From positions 930,001-994,000 of the forward strand of contig NZ_OZ246016.1 in assembly GCF_965230735.1 (NCBI RefSeq): a stretch of 64,000 nucleotides of DNA, read 5' to 3'. Origin of the DNA: Motiliproteus sp965230735 (GTDB taxonomy: Bacteria > Pseudomonadota > Gammaproteobacteria > Pseudomonadales > Balneatricaceae). Shown here piece after piece: positions 51,721-60,054 of this stretch. The notes under the pieces were generated by a model. That model was given only the letters and a program-made list of their open reading frames with translations. It ran no database searches and was not told the origin of the DNA. Position 1 is the first letter of the stretch. Every line of letters starts with the position of its first letter. The translations under genes and the position numbers were made by a program.

Positions 51721-52986
51721 CTATTGGGCCACCGCGTCATCGAGGTAGAGTTTGACGCTGTCGCTCGGCTTGCCGAGAGGCTTCAGTGCCGCGTGTCTGA
51801 ACTCGGCAATAAACTGTTGGCCCCGGCGTATTGGCTGTTTGACATGGGCCACCATGACGATCGGTGGCTTATCTTTTCCTTGTGATAGCTGGCCGCCGAC
51901 CGTAACCCCCTGCAACGCAATCTGGCCGTCATAGCGGAATCTCAGTTGCCAGCGATCGCTGGCCGGTCGTTCTTCACCCACTAGCTTCATCTGCGACTGC
52001 ACATAGCGGACAAACTGGATCTGCTGCTGTTGCTGGCGTTCACCGGCTTTGGCTTGCTGGTGATCGACATAGGCGCCAAGTAGGGTACCTGCCAGGGCCG
52101 AGAAGCCTCCTCCTTGACCGACATTGTCGGCGCCTTGCTGTTTACTCCACAGGCTGTTGTCTTGCAGCAGCTGGGCATGGTTCGGGTTGATCCGGCCCGG
52201 TTGGTAGTAGCTCAGCACCTTCTCGCCGTTAACCCGATTGAAGCGTTCGCGATCACTGTTGACCGGGTGTGACTGGAAGAACAGGCCGCGGCGGTTGCCC
52301 TCGCTCTGATACTGGCGTTGCCAGATCCGGCTGGCGGCCAGCGGGTCGTAGCCGGCCAGGGCGCTGTAGAGTACGCCGATACGGTCGGCTTCATATTCGT
52401 TCTTCTGGGTAAAGGCAGCCCGGTAGCCGTCACGTCCTGCGGAACCCGAATTAGCCAGTGCGGTGACCTGGGCCAGCGACTGGGCTTCGAAGACATGGTT
52501 GGCCACGGTGTGGGCAATCTCGTGGGCCATCACCGCCGCGACCTCGTCGTCGCTCTTGAGCTGCTCCATCAGGCCCAGATGCACCACGATATAGGTGCCG
52601 CCGGTGGTGAAGGCGTTAAAGCTGTCGCGATCGATCAACACCGGCTGCCAGCGCTCGTCACTCAGGTGGCTGATGCGGTGGACCCGATCGAAGATCTGCA
52701 CCATGCGCCAGTACTGTGCTTTATCGAGCTGTTGATTGATCTTACGCCCCGCTTGCTGTTCCTTGGCGAGCAGTTGTTCCACGACGCTGTTGCCCTGCTG
52801 TATCTGTTGCGTCCGGGATTGCAGGCTGAGGCTTCGCTGGCCGGTGACCCGGTCTTTCTCCGACACCGACTCGGCAATGTTGTACAGACCACGGTCGACG
52901 GACTGCAGCGTTTGACAGCCGGATAGCACCAGTACTGAAAGTAATATTAGCGAGAGCTGATAAGCTGTCTTTTCGGTGCTGATCAT
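51721..52986 (-). CDS. M48-family metallopeptidase lipoprotein
   Basis: A 421-residue envelope protein. The signal peptide SLILLSVLVLSGC carries a lipobox with the lipidated Cys, so it is membrane-anchored. The zinc-protease motif MAHEIAHTVANH (HEXXH) and a downstream NEYEADRIGV, which supplies the third zinc ligand, identify peptidase family M48. The C-terminal half after residue 270 is a less conserved domain. The ATG at 52986 is preferred because an AGGGA site precedes it and it places a signal peptide at the very start. The substrate is unknown; BepA-like outer-membrane protein quality control is possible. Confidence 0.88.
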   Translation of the reverse strand: MISTEKTAYQLSLILLSVLVLSGCQTLQSVDRGLYNIAESVSEKDRVTGQRSLSLQSRTQQIQQGNSVVEQLLAKEQQAGRKINQQLDKAQYWRMVQIFDRVHRISHLSDERWQPVLIDRDSFNAFTTGGTYIVVHLGLMEQLKSDDEVAAVMAHEIAHTVANHVFEAQSLAQVTALANSGSAGRDGYRAAFTQKNEYEADRIGVLYSALAGYDPLAASRIWQRQYQSEGNRRGLFFQSHPVNSDRERFNRVNGEKVLSYYQPGRINPNHAQLLQDNSLWSKQQGADNVGQGGGFSALAGTLLGAYVDHQQAKAGERQQQQQIQFVRYVQSQMKLVGEERPASDRWQLRFRYDGQIALQGVTVGGQLSQGKDKPPIVMVAHVKQPIRRGQQFIAEFRHAALKPLGKPSDSVKLYLDDAVAQ

Positions 52987-53106
52987 CGATAAAAATCCCT
53001 GATTGTGCATAGATGTGGGTTTATCCATATAACGTAATCTAATTGTACCGCTGCGCCAATTCCGTTAACATTCGCGCGATTCTTCGTATGCTCTGGGAGC
53101 AATACC

Positions 53107-53592
53107 ATGAATATTATTGTCTACCCGGGTACGTTTGATCCGATTACCCATGGCCATTCGGATCTGGTGGAGCGGGCCGCCAAGCTGTTCGACAAGGTGA
53201 TTGTAGCGGTTGCCGCCAGTCCGAAGAAGCAGCCTCTGTTACCGCTCGAGCAGCGCACCGAGCTGGCCAAGGAAGTGCTCGGGCACCTGGATAAGGTCGA
53301 GGTGATCGGCTTTAGCGGGCTGTTGACCGAGTTCATGCAGCAGCACGATGCCTGTGCGGTGTTGCGTGGATTGCGGGCGGTTTCGGATTTTGAGTACGAA
53401 TTTCAGCTGGCCAACATGAACCGGGCGATCTACACCGATTTTGAGACCCTGTTCCTGACCCCGGCTGAAAAATACAGTTTTGTTTCTTCGACCCTGATTC
53501 GGGAAGTGGCATGTCTGGGAGGCGATGTCTCCAAGTTTGTCCATCCGCTGGTGGAAGAGGCACTTCGGCAGCGTTTTGCGGTCGACAGATAA
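53107..53592 (+). CDS. coaD: Phosphopantetheine adenylyltransferase CoaD
   Basis: A 161-residue enzyme making dephospho-CoA from 4'-phosphopantetheine and ATP. Motifs are IVYPGTFDPITHGHSDLV (the HxGH nucleotidyltransferase site) and FLTPAEKYSFVSSTLIREVA with the conserved Ser and Arg. Length is normal. GGGAGC precedes the ATG by 7 bases. It is followed 52 bases later by the ferredoxin gene, an order also common in pseudomonads. Confidence 0.96.
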   Translation: MNIIVYPGTFDPITHGHSDLVERAAKLFDKVIVAVAASPKKQPLLPLEQRTELAKEVLGHLDKVEVIGFSGLLTEFMQQHDACAVLRGLRAVSDFEYEFQLANMNRAIYTDFETLFLTPAEKYSFVSSTLIREVACLGGDVSKFVHPLVEEALRQRFAVDR

Positions 53593-53644
53593 TAATTAGA
53601 TAGTTTTACGACTCGATAGTAATAGGATTTTAGAGGTAGCCGAC

Positions 53645-53890
53645 ATGGCACTGATCATTACCGACGAATGCATCAACTGTGACGTTTGTGAACCGGAGTG
53701 CCCCAACGAGGCAATCACTCCCGGTGACGAAATTTATGAGATTGACCCGGCCAAGTGCACCGAGTGTGTTGGTCACTATGACGAGCCCCAGTGTGTCGAG
53801 GTTTGTCCGGTCGACTGTATCCCGAAAGACCCGGATCACGAAGAGACCGAAGAGCAGCTGATGGACAAGTACCACCGTCTGCAGGGCTAA
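53645..53890 (+). CDS. YfhL-family 2[4Fe-4S] ferredoxin
   Basis: An 81-residue ferredoxin with two [4Fe-4S] clusters. The first Cys set is CINCDVCEPECP; the second is CTECVGHYDEPQCVEVCP with the longer loop between the first two pairs that marks the YfhL/Allochromatium-type ferredoxins. It has a short C-terminal helix (EEQLMDKYHRLQG). Such ferredoxins have low potentials and support various reductive reactions. It ends just before a strong terminator. Confidence 0.95.
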   Translation: MALIITDECINCDVCEPECPNEAITPGDEIYEIDPAKCTECVGHYDEPQCVEVCPVDCIPKDPDHEETEEQLMDKYHRLQG

Positions 53891-53935
53891 GTGATTTGAT
53901 CGCTTCTGGACCAAACCGGAGTCAGAAGCGAAATA

Positions 53936-53964
53936 AAAAGGGCAGCGATCAGCTGCCCTTTTTT
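53936..53964 (+). terminator. Intrinsic terminator of coaD-ferredoxin
   Basis: A 7-base stem GGGCAGC / GCTGCCC with a 5-base loop (53940-53958), preceded by A4 and followed by T6. The IS3 element begins 8 bases after it. Confidence 0.92.
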
Positions 53965-53971
53965 GTGTCTG

Positions 53972-53999
53972 TGTCCCGTCCTGAATAACGTTGACACTT
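53972..53999. repeat. Left terminal inverted repeat of the IS3-family element
   Basis: It begins TGTC and matches the inward-read right end at most of its first 25 positions, including GTCCTGA and GTTGACA. TG/CA termini suit IS3 elements. Confidence 0.85.
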
Positions 54000-54024
54000 T
54001 TCGATCATTAACTCGGGAAGTGAC

Positions 54025-54417
54025 ATGAAAACAAAGACTAAACGTACTCAGAAAGATTATTCCCTCGCCTTTAAATTGTCGGTTGTCGACCAAGTAGAAG
54101 CCGGTGAACTGTCCTATAAGCAGGCACAGCAGCGTTACGGCATCCAAGGTCGCTCAACCGTATTAGTTTGGCTACGTAAGCATGGCAGGCTAGATTGGTC
54201 TCAAGGATCAGATCACCAGGCAAAACTAATGTCAGACAAGCCTTCAGAACTTACCCCAGAGCAGCGGATCAAGGAGCTTGAGCAACAGTTGGCAGATGCC
54301 CAGCAAAAAGCGGAGTTCTTCGAAGCGGTGGTTGATGTGCTCAAACGGGATCACGGGGTCCGTGTCGTAAAAAAGCCTCGCGGCAAGTCATCGAAGAACG
54401 GCAGGTCACAGGGCTGA
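54025..54417 (+). CDS. IS3-family transposase OrfA
   Basis: A 130-residue DNA-binding protein. A helix-turn-helix is visible in YSLAFKLSVVDQVEAGELSY and AQQRYGIQGRSTVLVWLRKH, followed by a leucine-zipper-like region (LTPEQRIKELEQQLADAQQK) for oligomerisation. OrfA alone usually represses or modulates transposition; the fused OrfAB is the transposase. Ribosomes that slip at 54369-54375 bypass its last 13 residues. Confidence 0.92.
   Translation: MKTKTKRTQKDYSLAFKLSVVDQVEAGELSYKQAQQRYGIQGRSTVLVWLRKHGRLDWSQGSDHQAKLMSDKPSELTPEQRIKELEQQLADAQQKAEFFEAVVDVLKRDHGVRVVKKPRGKSSKNGRSQG
54369..54375 (+). other. Programmed -1 frameshift site (A_AAA_AAG)
   Basis: The heptamer AAAAAAG occurs in exactly the reading phase needed for -1 slippage (codons AAA AAG in the orfA frame). 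After slippage the orfB frame continues without a stop through 55238, producing a 404-residue OrfAB transposase. The type of heptamer and its place at the orfA end are classic for IS3 elements. Confidence 0.9.
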
Positions 54418-55238
54418 CGGTTACTCGAGCTTGCCAAATCCTCGGTATCAGCCGACAGGCCTACTATCAGCAACGCCAGCGAGCGAAACAGCAAGCAAAG
54501 ATGCGTTGTTCCATACTGAGCTTTGTTCAACGTGAGCGTATGCAGCAACCTCGGCTGGGAGCGCGTAAGCTACTGTCCCTGCTCAATGCCGAAACGGAAT
54601 GTAAAATCGGCCGGGACAAACTATTTGAACTGCTCAGGGATCGCCGCTTATTGGTCCAGCGACGCCGGGCATATCACAAGACTACGCAGAGTCATCATCG
54701 TTTCTGGTGCCATCCTAACTTGCTAAAGCCCGGTGCAGAGCAAGAGCAAGCCACACGGCCAGAACAGATCTGGGTCGCGGATATCACCTATCTTCCAGTC
54801 AGGGACGGAGAGGCCTATCTGAGCCTGGTTACCGATGCGTATTCACGCAAAGTCGTCGGCTATCACGTACACGGTGATTTGAGGGCTGAGTCCGTATTAA
54901 CGGCCTATCAGAAGGCCTTGGATGGTTACCAAGGTAGCGCCGGGCTTATCCATCACTCTGACAGGGGGATACAGTACTGTTCAAAGCGCTATCAGGCCGT
55001 ACATAAGGAGCACGGTGTGCGTTGTTCGATGACGGATGGGTATGACTGCTATCAGAATGCGCTTGCGGAAAGAGTAAACGGGATTCTGAAAGGTGAGTAT
55101 CTGCTGAGAAAGCCAGAGGATCTAGATCAGGCCACGATCATGGTTGATGAGTCGATCCGACTCTACAATACACGGCGGCCACATATGGCCTTAAAATACA
55201 AAACGCCCGATGAGGTGCATCGGGCGTTTTCAACCTGA
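54375..55238 (+). CDS. IS3-family transposase OrfB (catalytic part of OrfAB)
   Basis: 287 residues encoded in the -1 frame, joined to OrfA by frameshifting. It starts with an HTH_21-type region (TRACQILGISRQAYYQQRQR) and carries the rve integrase core with the DDE residues in WVADITYLPV, IHHSDRGIQYCS and NALAERVNGILKGEYL. All three acidic residues are present, so the enzyme looks active. Internal ATGs such as 54501 may give a separate OrfB. The last 30 bases encode a transcription-terminator hairpin. Confidence 0.92.
   Translation, partial: ASRQVIEERQVTGLTVTRACQILGISRQAYYQQRQRAKQQAKMRCSILSFVQRERMQQPRLGARKLLSLLNAETECKIGRDKLFELLRDRRLLVQRRRAYHKTTQSHHRFWCHPNLLKPGAEQEQATRPEQIWVADITYLPVRDGEAYLSLVTDAYSRKVVGYHVHGDLRAESVLTAYQKALDGYQGSAGLIHHSDRGIQYCSKRYQAVHKEHGVRCSMTDGYDCYQNALAERVNGILKGEYLLRKPEDLDQATIMVDESIRLYNTRRPHMALKYKTPDEVHRAFST
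55200..55230. terminator. Intrinsic terminator inside the transposase 3' end
   Basis: Perfect 13-base arms AAAACGCCCGATG (55200-55212) and CATCGGGCGTTTT (55218-55230) enclose a 5-base loop within orfB codons. With A4 on the left and T4 on the right it can terminate in both directions, protecting the element from outside transcription and insulating the neighbours. Confidence 0.75.
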
Positions 55239-55240
55239 AA

Positions 55241-55268
55241 GGATGTCAACCTATATCAGGACAAGACA
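55241..55268. repeat. Right terminal inverted repeat of the IS3-family element
   Basis: Read inward on the minus strand it begins TGTCTTGTCCTGA and keeps GTTGACA, matching the left end at 53972 with a few differences. It ends at 55268, followed by the CTG target repeat. Confidence 0.85.
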
Positions 55269-55283
55269 CTGTCGGAACGTTCG

Positions 55284-55802
55284 TCAGAGTTTTAGCTGCA
55301 GCTTCGACAGCCCGAACTCCTGCTCCATCCGTTGCCCGATTACGTTGCATCCTTCACCGGGCTGGGCCAGGTAATGGGCATACTGCATGTGCAGGCAGCG
55401 TACCTTGTCCCACTGGGCGATACCGCCGATACCGTAGCGCTGAAACAGCTCGGAAAAGCCCAGCGTTTCGATCCGCTGCTGCTCATCCTCACTCAGATAG
55501 CCCTGGCGCAGCGCCACGTAATCACGGTGGTTCTGTTGATACGCCTGTCGCAGTTCCGAATCCTGCTCCAGCTGCTGTTCGATCTGCTTGACCCAGCCGC
55601 CGGTCTCGATCTGGCTGATCGCCTTGTAGAGATCTTTGGAACAGAGCCAGTAGAGGGTCGGAAAGGGTTTGTCATCGACCAGTGAATGCATCCGCAGCAC
55701 CACGGGAATGCCCTCAGTCGTTTGGTTGCTGACCTCGGCAATCCCGCGGGGCTTGCGACCGAGCTGTTGCTCGATCAGTTGCAGTTGTTGATCATTAATC
55801 AT
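55284..55802 (-). CDS. DUF501-family protein
   Basis: A 172-residue soluble protein with the DUF501 pattern: GRKPRGIAEVSN, then PFPTLYWLCSKDLYKAISQIE in the middle and VRCLHMQYAHYLA near the end, containing conserved Cys and His residues. No function is established. Its 3' end is 15 bases from the IS right end, so the insertion may have separated it from a former terminator but did not cut the gene. Confidence 0.85.
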   Translation of the reverse strand: MINDQQLQLIEQQLGRKPRGIAEVSNQTTEGIPVVLRMHSLVDDKPFPTLYWLCSKDLYKAISQIETGGWVKQIEQQLEQDSELRQAYQQNHRDYVALRQGYLSEDEQQRIETLGFSELFQRYGIGGIAQWDKVRCLHMQYAHYLAQPGEGCNVIGQRMEQEFGLSKLQLKL

Positions 55803-55831
55803 TCTTGTAAATCATATATTGATATTGATTG

Positions 55832-56866
55832 TTAGTTTTTAGATTTCAACTCTTCATCGATTAACGACTTCAGCTTTGCCAGCAGATCGCCGTGGTTATG
55901 GGGCAGCGGACGGCCGTTGACGAAGAAGGTGGGGGTGCTGTTAATGCCCAGCTCCCGGGCTTCGGCCTGGGATGCGGCCACAATCTGTTGCGGCTCACCG
56001 GTTTTCAGACAGCTGTTGAAGGCGTCCATATCCAGTTCCGCCTCTTCGGCCAGCATTTCCACGCTGATGTTGCTGAGGTAGCTCTGGCGTTCAAAGGCCA
56101 GTTCGTGGAACGGCCAGTATTGGCCTTGGCGATCGGCGCAGACCGCCGCTTCTGCGACCTTGCGGGAGATCCCGGAGCGATTGATCGGGAAGTCACGGTA
56201 AACCAGCCGTACTTTGTCGCCGTACTCTTTCAGTAGCTGCTTGGTGATCGGGCCGGCATTTTTGCAGTGCGGACACTGGTAATCGGCAAACTCAACCAGC
56301 GTGATCGGCGCATTCGGGTTGCCCTTGCTCGGGTAGCCGTCGAGTTCGATCGGTAGGCGTAATTTGGGCAGGGCCGCCAGTTCCAGCTGGTAGCCTTTGT
56401 CCTTGGCGATCATATCCAGCAGTTGGCGTTGCTTTTCCACCATCAGCGCTTGCTTGAGGTAGTTTTTGATCTGCTCGCGCACCTGCTCCAGTGATCCTGG
56501 AATTCGGGCCTTGTTGTCGTGATAGAAAGCTTCGACATCGGCGTCGGTGGGGAGCGGTGCACTCAGCAGTTGCTGTTGCAGCTGCGCGAACGACTTACCT
56601 TCAGCCTGGGCACGCTCGCGGACGTAACGGTTAACGATATAGCCATTGATCACGTCGCGACGTTGGCTGTTGAACTGCTGTTCCAGCTCGAACAGCTCGG
56701 CCTTCACGGCCGGAGGCAGGCTGTCGCCGCTGTATTGTTGGCCGTCATACTGGAAGCTGGGTCCGGCGGCTTGAGCCAGGGCGGTAGCACCGAACAGTAG
56801 GCCGGCGACGAGCCCGCGCAGACGGGAGTGACGGGATGATGGGGTGAAGGACAGCGTCAGGGACAT
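55832..56866 (-). CDS. Exported DsbA-like thioredoxin-fold protein
   Basis: A 344-residue protein with a signal peptide (LVAGLLFGATALAQA), an N-terminal helical, SurA-like or linker region (about 30-160) and a C-terminal DsbA/thioredoxin domain. The redox site is ADYQCPHCKNAG (Cys198-Pro-His-Cys201), the same CPHC as DsbA, and STPTFFVNG supplies the cis-Pro loop. It may oxidise, isomerise or reduce disulfides in the periplasm. The N-terminal extension distinguishes it from DsbA. It starts upstream of a gap holding the divergent cyclase promoter. Confidence 0.88.
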   Translation of the reverse strand: MSLTLSFTPSSRHSRLRGLVAGLLFGATALAQAAGPSFQYDGQQYSGDSLPPAVKAELFELEQQFNSQRRDVINGYIVNRYVRERAQAEGKSFAQLQQQLLSAPLPTDADVEAFYHDNKARIPGSLEQVREQIKNYLKQALMVEKQRQLLDMIAKDKGYQLELAALPKLRLPIELDGYPSKGNPNAPITLVEFADYQCPHCKNAGPITKQLLKEYGDKVRLVYRDFPINRSGISRKVAEAAVCADRQGQYWPFHELAFERQSYLSNISVEMLAEEAELDMDAFNSCLKTGEPQQIVAASQAEARELGINSTPTFFVNGRPLPHNHGDLLAKLKSLIDEELKSKN

Positions 56867-57084
56867 GGTGACTCCTTAGGTCAGGATGCGGCAACTGCTG
56901 GCAGGATGTGGTTGGACGATACCCAAGCGGAGATCCCGCAGCAAGCCGAAATAAATCTCTGTCGGTGTGAGTATCCGGTGTGGTTTTGGTTCCCAATTAC
57001 TGGAGCGCATTTGTACGGTCTTGATCTGGCTCAGATTGGATGGAGACTACCCGGATCGAGGCCGGCTTTTGCTACGCTTTGGTT

Positions 57085-58647
57085 ATGAACTTAATTGAGC
57101 TGCTAAGGGCTCAAACTGCGGTAGCCGGGCAAGGCGGCAAGACGGGGCCCGATCTCTTCAGGTACACCAATCTGTGCCTTAGATTGGTGTACCTGTCTGG
57201 CCTGTTACTGCTAGGGGGGCAGGCCTGGGGCCAGAGCCTGCTTCGGGTCGGTCTCGATCCCGGTGATCCGGCGCTGATGGCGCGTGCCGGTGGCGAGCTG
57301 ACCGCTCTTTATATCGAGGTTCTGGAGGCGGTTGCCGCTCAACAGCAATGGCAGCTGCAGTTTCATACCGCGCCGCGACCGCAACTGTTGCAGCAGTTGG
57401 ACCGAGGCGAGCTGGATCTGCTGGCAGGTCTTGCCAGAACCGAAGAACTATCCAACCGTTATGACTTCAGCGAACAAGCCCTGTATACCCATTGGGCGCA
57501 GTTGCTGACCATCGGTTATCCGGTTCGCTCGATCCGTGATCTCAACGGGTCGAGGATTGCCGTGGCTGGAAGCGATCCCCTCGCAGCAGCCTTTGAACAG
57601 CAATTGAGCCAGCTGGGGATTCAGGCGCAGTGGCTGGACGCGGAAAATTACGATCAGGTGATGGATTGGTTGAATGGCGCCGAAATCGATGGCGTTCTGG
57701 TGCCCCGTACCTCCCTGAACCTGGCTGTGAGTCATTACCGCCTGCAGTTGGCCCCGGTGATCTGCTGTGTGCATGAGGTGGGTTTTATGGCCCGACGGTC
57801 AGAGCAGCGAGCGGTACTCGAGGCCCTGGATCACTACCTGGCGGTTCAGAAGTCCCAGCCTGGATCGGACTATCAGCGAGGGCTGCAACGGTTGCTGGAG
57901 GCTGACAATGAGGGCGACAGATCGGGTCCGCCCCTACTGGGACTGGCGGAACTGCTGCTGTTGGGGCTGCTACTGGCGATCGTGGGACTGCTCTTTCGCT
58001 ATAAGGTGCGTCGCCGTACCGTCCGGCTCAAGCGTGAATATGAGGCACTACAGCAGCGGGTGCAGTTGCGTACGTCGGAGCTTTCGAGCAGTCATGCATC
58101 ACTGGAACAGGAAGTGATGCACCATCGCGCTACCCAGCAACAGCTGCGCCATATGGCACGGTTCGACCCGTTAACCGGGCTACCCAATCGTCGCTATTTC
58201 AGCGAACTGATGGAGCAGGAACTGAAGCGGGTTCACCGTACCGGGCGCACACTGGTGGTGATGCTACTGGATCTGGACGGCTTCAAGCGGATCAACGACC
58301 GTCATGGCCACGAAACCGGTGATCAGGTACTGGTGGAGCTGGCCGCTCGCCTGAGTCGAACGCTACGCGAGGTCGATAGCCTGGCCCGCTTGGGCGGCGA
58401 TGAATTTGTGGTGATGCTCAGTGAGATCGGTGGGGTACAGGACGCCCCCCTGGTGGCGCAGAAATTGATCGATGTGGCCAGCCAGCCGTTACCGCAGTTG
58501 GCTGAAGGCCTGGGTGTCCATATCGGTATCAGCTATTTCCCCGACCATGGTTATGAAGTGGAGCAGCTGCTGTCGAAAGCCGACCGGGCGATCTGTCATG
58601 CCAAGCGCAAAGGAAAAAGCGGTTACGTTGATTTCGAAGATCTTTAG
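57085..58647 (+). CDS. Diguanylate cyclase with periplasmic solute-binding domain
   Basis: A roughly 520-residue membrane protein. A hydrophobic segment (YLSGLLLLGGQAWG) looks like a signal peptide; a SBP_bac_3-like solute-binding domain follows (SLLRVGLDPGDPALMAR, VAAQQQWQLQFHTAPR), then one transmembrane helix (LLLLGLLLAIVGLLF), a coiled coil and a GGDEF domain with an intact GGDEF motif. It should sense an amino acid or similar ligand and make c-di-GMP. The start is uncertain: no good ribosome site precedes 57040 or 57085. A 15-base perfect inverted repeat (57159-57195) lies within the signal-peptide codons, so a start nearer 57187 is possible. Confidence 0.82.
   Translation: MNLIELLRAQTAVAGQGGKTGPDLFRYTNLCLRLVYLSGLLLLGGQAWGQSLLRVGLDPGDPALMARAGGELTALYIEVLEAVAAQQQWQLQFHTAPRPQLLQQLDRGELDLLAGLARTEELSNRYDFSEQALYTHWAQLLTIGYPVRSIRDLNGSRIAVAGSDPLAAAFEQQLSQLGIQAQWLDAENYDQVMDWLNGAEIDGVLVPRTSLNLAVSHYRLQLAPVICCVHEVGFMARRSEQRAVLEALDHYLAVQKSQPGSDYQRGLQRLLEADNEGDRSGPPLLGLAELLLLGLLLAIVGLLFRYKVRRRTVRLKREYEALQQRVQLRTSELSSSHASLEQEVMHHRATQQQLRHMARFDPLTGLPNRRYFSELMEQELKRVHRTGRTLVVMLLDLDGFKRINDRHGHETGDQVLVELAARLSRTLREVDSLARLGGDEFVVMLSEIGGVQDAPLVAQKLIDVASQPLPQLAEGLGVHIGISYFPDHGYEVEQLLSKADRAICHAKRKGKSGYVDFEDL
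57159..57195. repeat. Perfect 15-base-arm inverted repeat at the start of the cyclase gene
   Basis: Arms CAGGTACACCAATCT (57159-57173) and AGATTGGTGTACCTG (57181-57195) enclose GTGCCTT. In RNA it would make a strong hairpin just before or inside the signal-peptide codons; in DNA it could be an operator. Confidence 0.9.
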
Positions 58648-58842
58648 CCTCAGGGGACAAACGGGAAAGGCTGCGTATTGCTGCCGTCTTGGACACCTCT
58701 GTCACTAGCCGGGGCCAACTTCTAACCAATAGTAACAGCCCCTGTTTTTCACTTTCCCCAATCTTAAGAATCGCTACACTCAATGGCCGCCGAGAGCCGG
58801 CCACCGAGCTTGGCTGCACTATCTGTTCATCAAGGAATCAGG

Positions 58843-60054
58843 ATGTCTACGTCAAGCCCATCTCTACGCTCCGAAGCCTGGCCGGCCCAAGCACTGCTGG
58901 CGGTAATCGCCGGATTGTTGATTCTGTTGCTGAACATGGGCGTGAGGCAGTCGATGGGGCTGCTGTTGCCCGACATGCAGATCAGCTACGGTTGGCCGAT
59001 GGCGGAGCTGTCCTTTGCCTTCGCGGTTCAGAATCTGGTCTGGGGAGCGGTTTCTCCGTTGGCCGGATTGGCGGCCGAGCGCTATGGCACGGTGCGGGTG
59101 TTGCTGGCCGGGACTGTGCTCTATGCCGCGGGACTGGCGCTGTTGGCGGTCAGTGAGAGCCCTTGGTTGTATCAGGCCAGTAACGGCATCCTGATCGGTA
59201 TCGGAATCGGAGCGACCACCTTTCCGGTGGTGCTGGCGGCGGTGGGACGTCAGGTCAGTGAGCGACAACGCTCGTTTGCCCTTGGGGTCGTCAGCGCCGG
59301 TGGCTCCTTGGGCCAGTTTCTGTTTGCGCTGTTGACCCAGTGGGCCAACAGTCATTTCGGTTGGAGCGAAGCTCTTTGGATTCTGGCCGGCTGCATTCTG
59401 TTGATGGCGCTGTTCAGTCCATGGCTGAAAACGGCCGTACTGCCAGCGCCTCCCGGTACCGAATCTCGGCAGCGGGTCCACTTCGACCGCCGTTTCGTGC
59501 TGCTGGCAACGGGGTTTTTTGTTTGCGGCTACCACGTCGCCTTTATCTCGGTGCATCTGCCGAACCTGGTGGCTGTCTGTGGTCTGACACCGGATATCGC
59601 GGCCAACTCGCTGGCGTTGATCGGACTGATCAACGTGGCCGGTACCATCTTTGCCGGTTGGCTCGGCGGGCGCTATCACAAACCCTATCTGCTGTCCTGG
59701 ATCTACGGATTGCGTGGGGCGATCGTATTGGCCTTTATCTGGTTGCCCAAAACCGCCGACAGTTTCTATCTCTTTTCCGCGGTGATGGGGGTGTTGTGGC
59801 TGTCGACGGTACCGCTGACCAGTGGCACCCTGGCGCAGTTCTTCGGTACCGCCCGGCTGGCCAGCCTGTTTGGGCTGGTGATGTTCAGCCATCAGATCGG
59901 CGCCTTCTTCGGCGCCTGGATTTCGGGCTGGCTGTTCGACCAGACCGGCAACTACGACGCGGTCTGGTTGATCAGCGCACTGCTGGGCTTTCTGGCGGCA
60001 GCGGTGCATCTGCCGATAAAGCCTGCTCGTTCGGCTCAACCGGTGCCGGCTTGA
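58843..60054 (+). CDS. Major facilitator superfamily transporter
   Basis: A 403-residue, 12-helix MFS permease. Helix 1 reads LLAVIAGLLILLLNMGVRQS, followed by the loop LAAERYGTVRVLLAG typical of MFS loop 2-3. It resembles the group of monocarboxylate or oxalate:formate antiporter-like permeases, but the substrate is not identifiable. The ATG at 58843 has AGGAATCAGG upstream. Its 3' end overlaps the convergent SulP gene by 83 bases, an unusual tail-to-tail overlap. Confidence 0.87.
   Translation: MSTSSPSLRSEAWPAQALLAVIAGLLILLLNMGVRQSMGLLLPDMQISYGWPMAELSFAFAVQNLVWGAVSPLAGLAAERYGTVRVLLAGTVLYAAGLALLAVSESPWLYQASNGILIGIGIGATTFPVVLAAVGRQVSERQRSFALGVVSAGGSLGQFLFALLTQWANSHFGWSEALWILAGCILLMALFSPWLKTAVLPAPPGTESRQRVHFDRRFVLLATGFFVCGYHVAFISVHLPNLVAVCGLTPDIAANSLALIGLINVAGTIFAGWLGGRYHKPYLLSWIYGLRGAIVLAFIWLPKTADSFYLFSAVMGVLWLSTVPLTSGTLAQFFGTARLASLFGLVMFSHQIGAFFGAWISGWLFDQTGNYDAVWLISALLGFLAAAVHLPIKPARSAQPVPA

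Larger units (their letters stand above)
53969..55271. mobile_element. Complete IS3-family insertion sequence with 3-bp target duplication
   Basis: The element spans 53972-55268 (1297 bp). Its terminal inverted repeats are imperfect: the left end reads TGTCCCGTCCTGA and the right end, read inward, TGTCTTGTCCTGA, with the similarity continuing for about 25 bases. The flanks carry the direct repeat CTG (53969-53971 and 55269-55271), the target duplication. Two frames, orfA and orfB, overlap through a -1 slippery site. It looks intact and recent, lying between the ferredoxin terminator and the DUF501 gene without damaging either. The IS3 subgroup is not assigned. Confidence 0.92.

Noticed and set aside
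57040..57084. The ATG at 57040 as the cyclase start
   Set aside because: It adds 15 residues with no ribosome site and no family content; the ATG at 57085 is used, with the start kept open.
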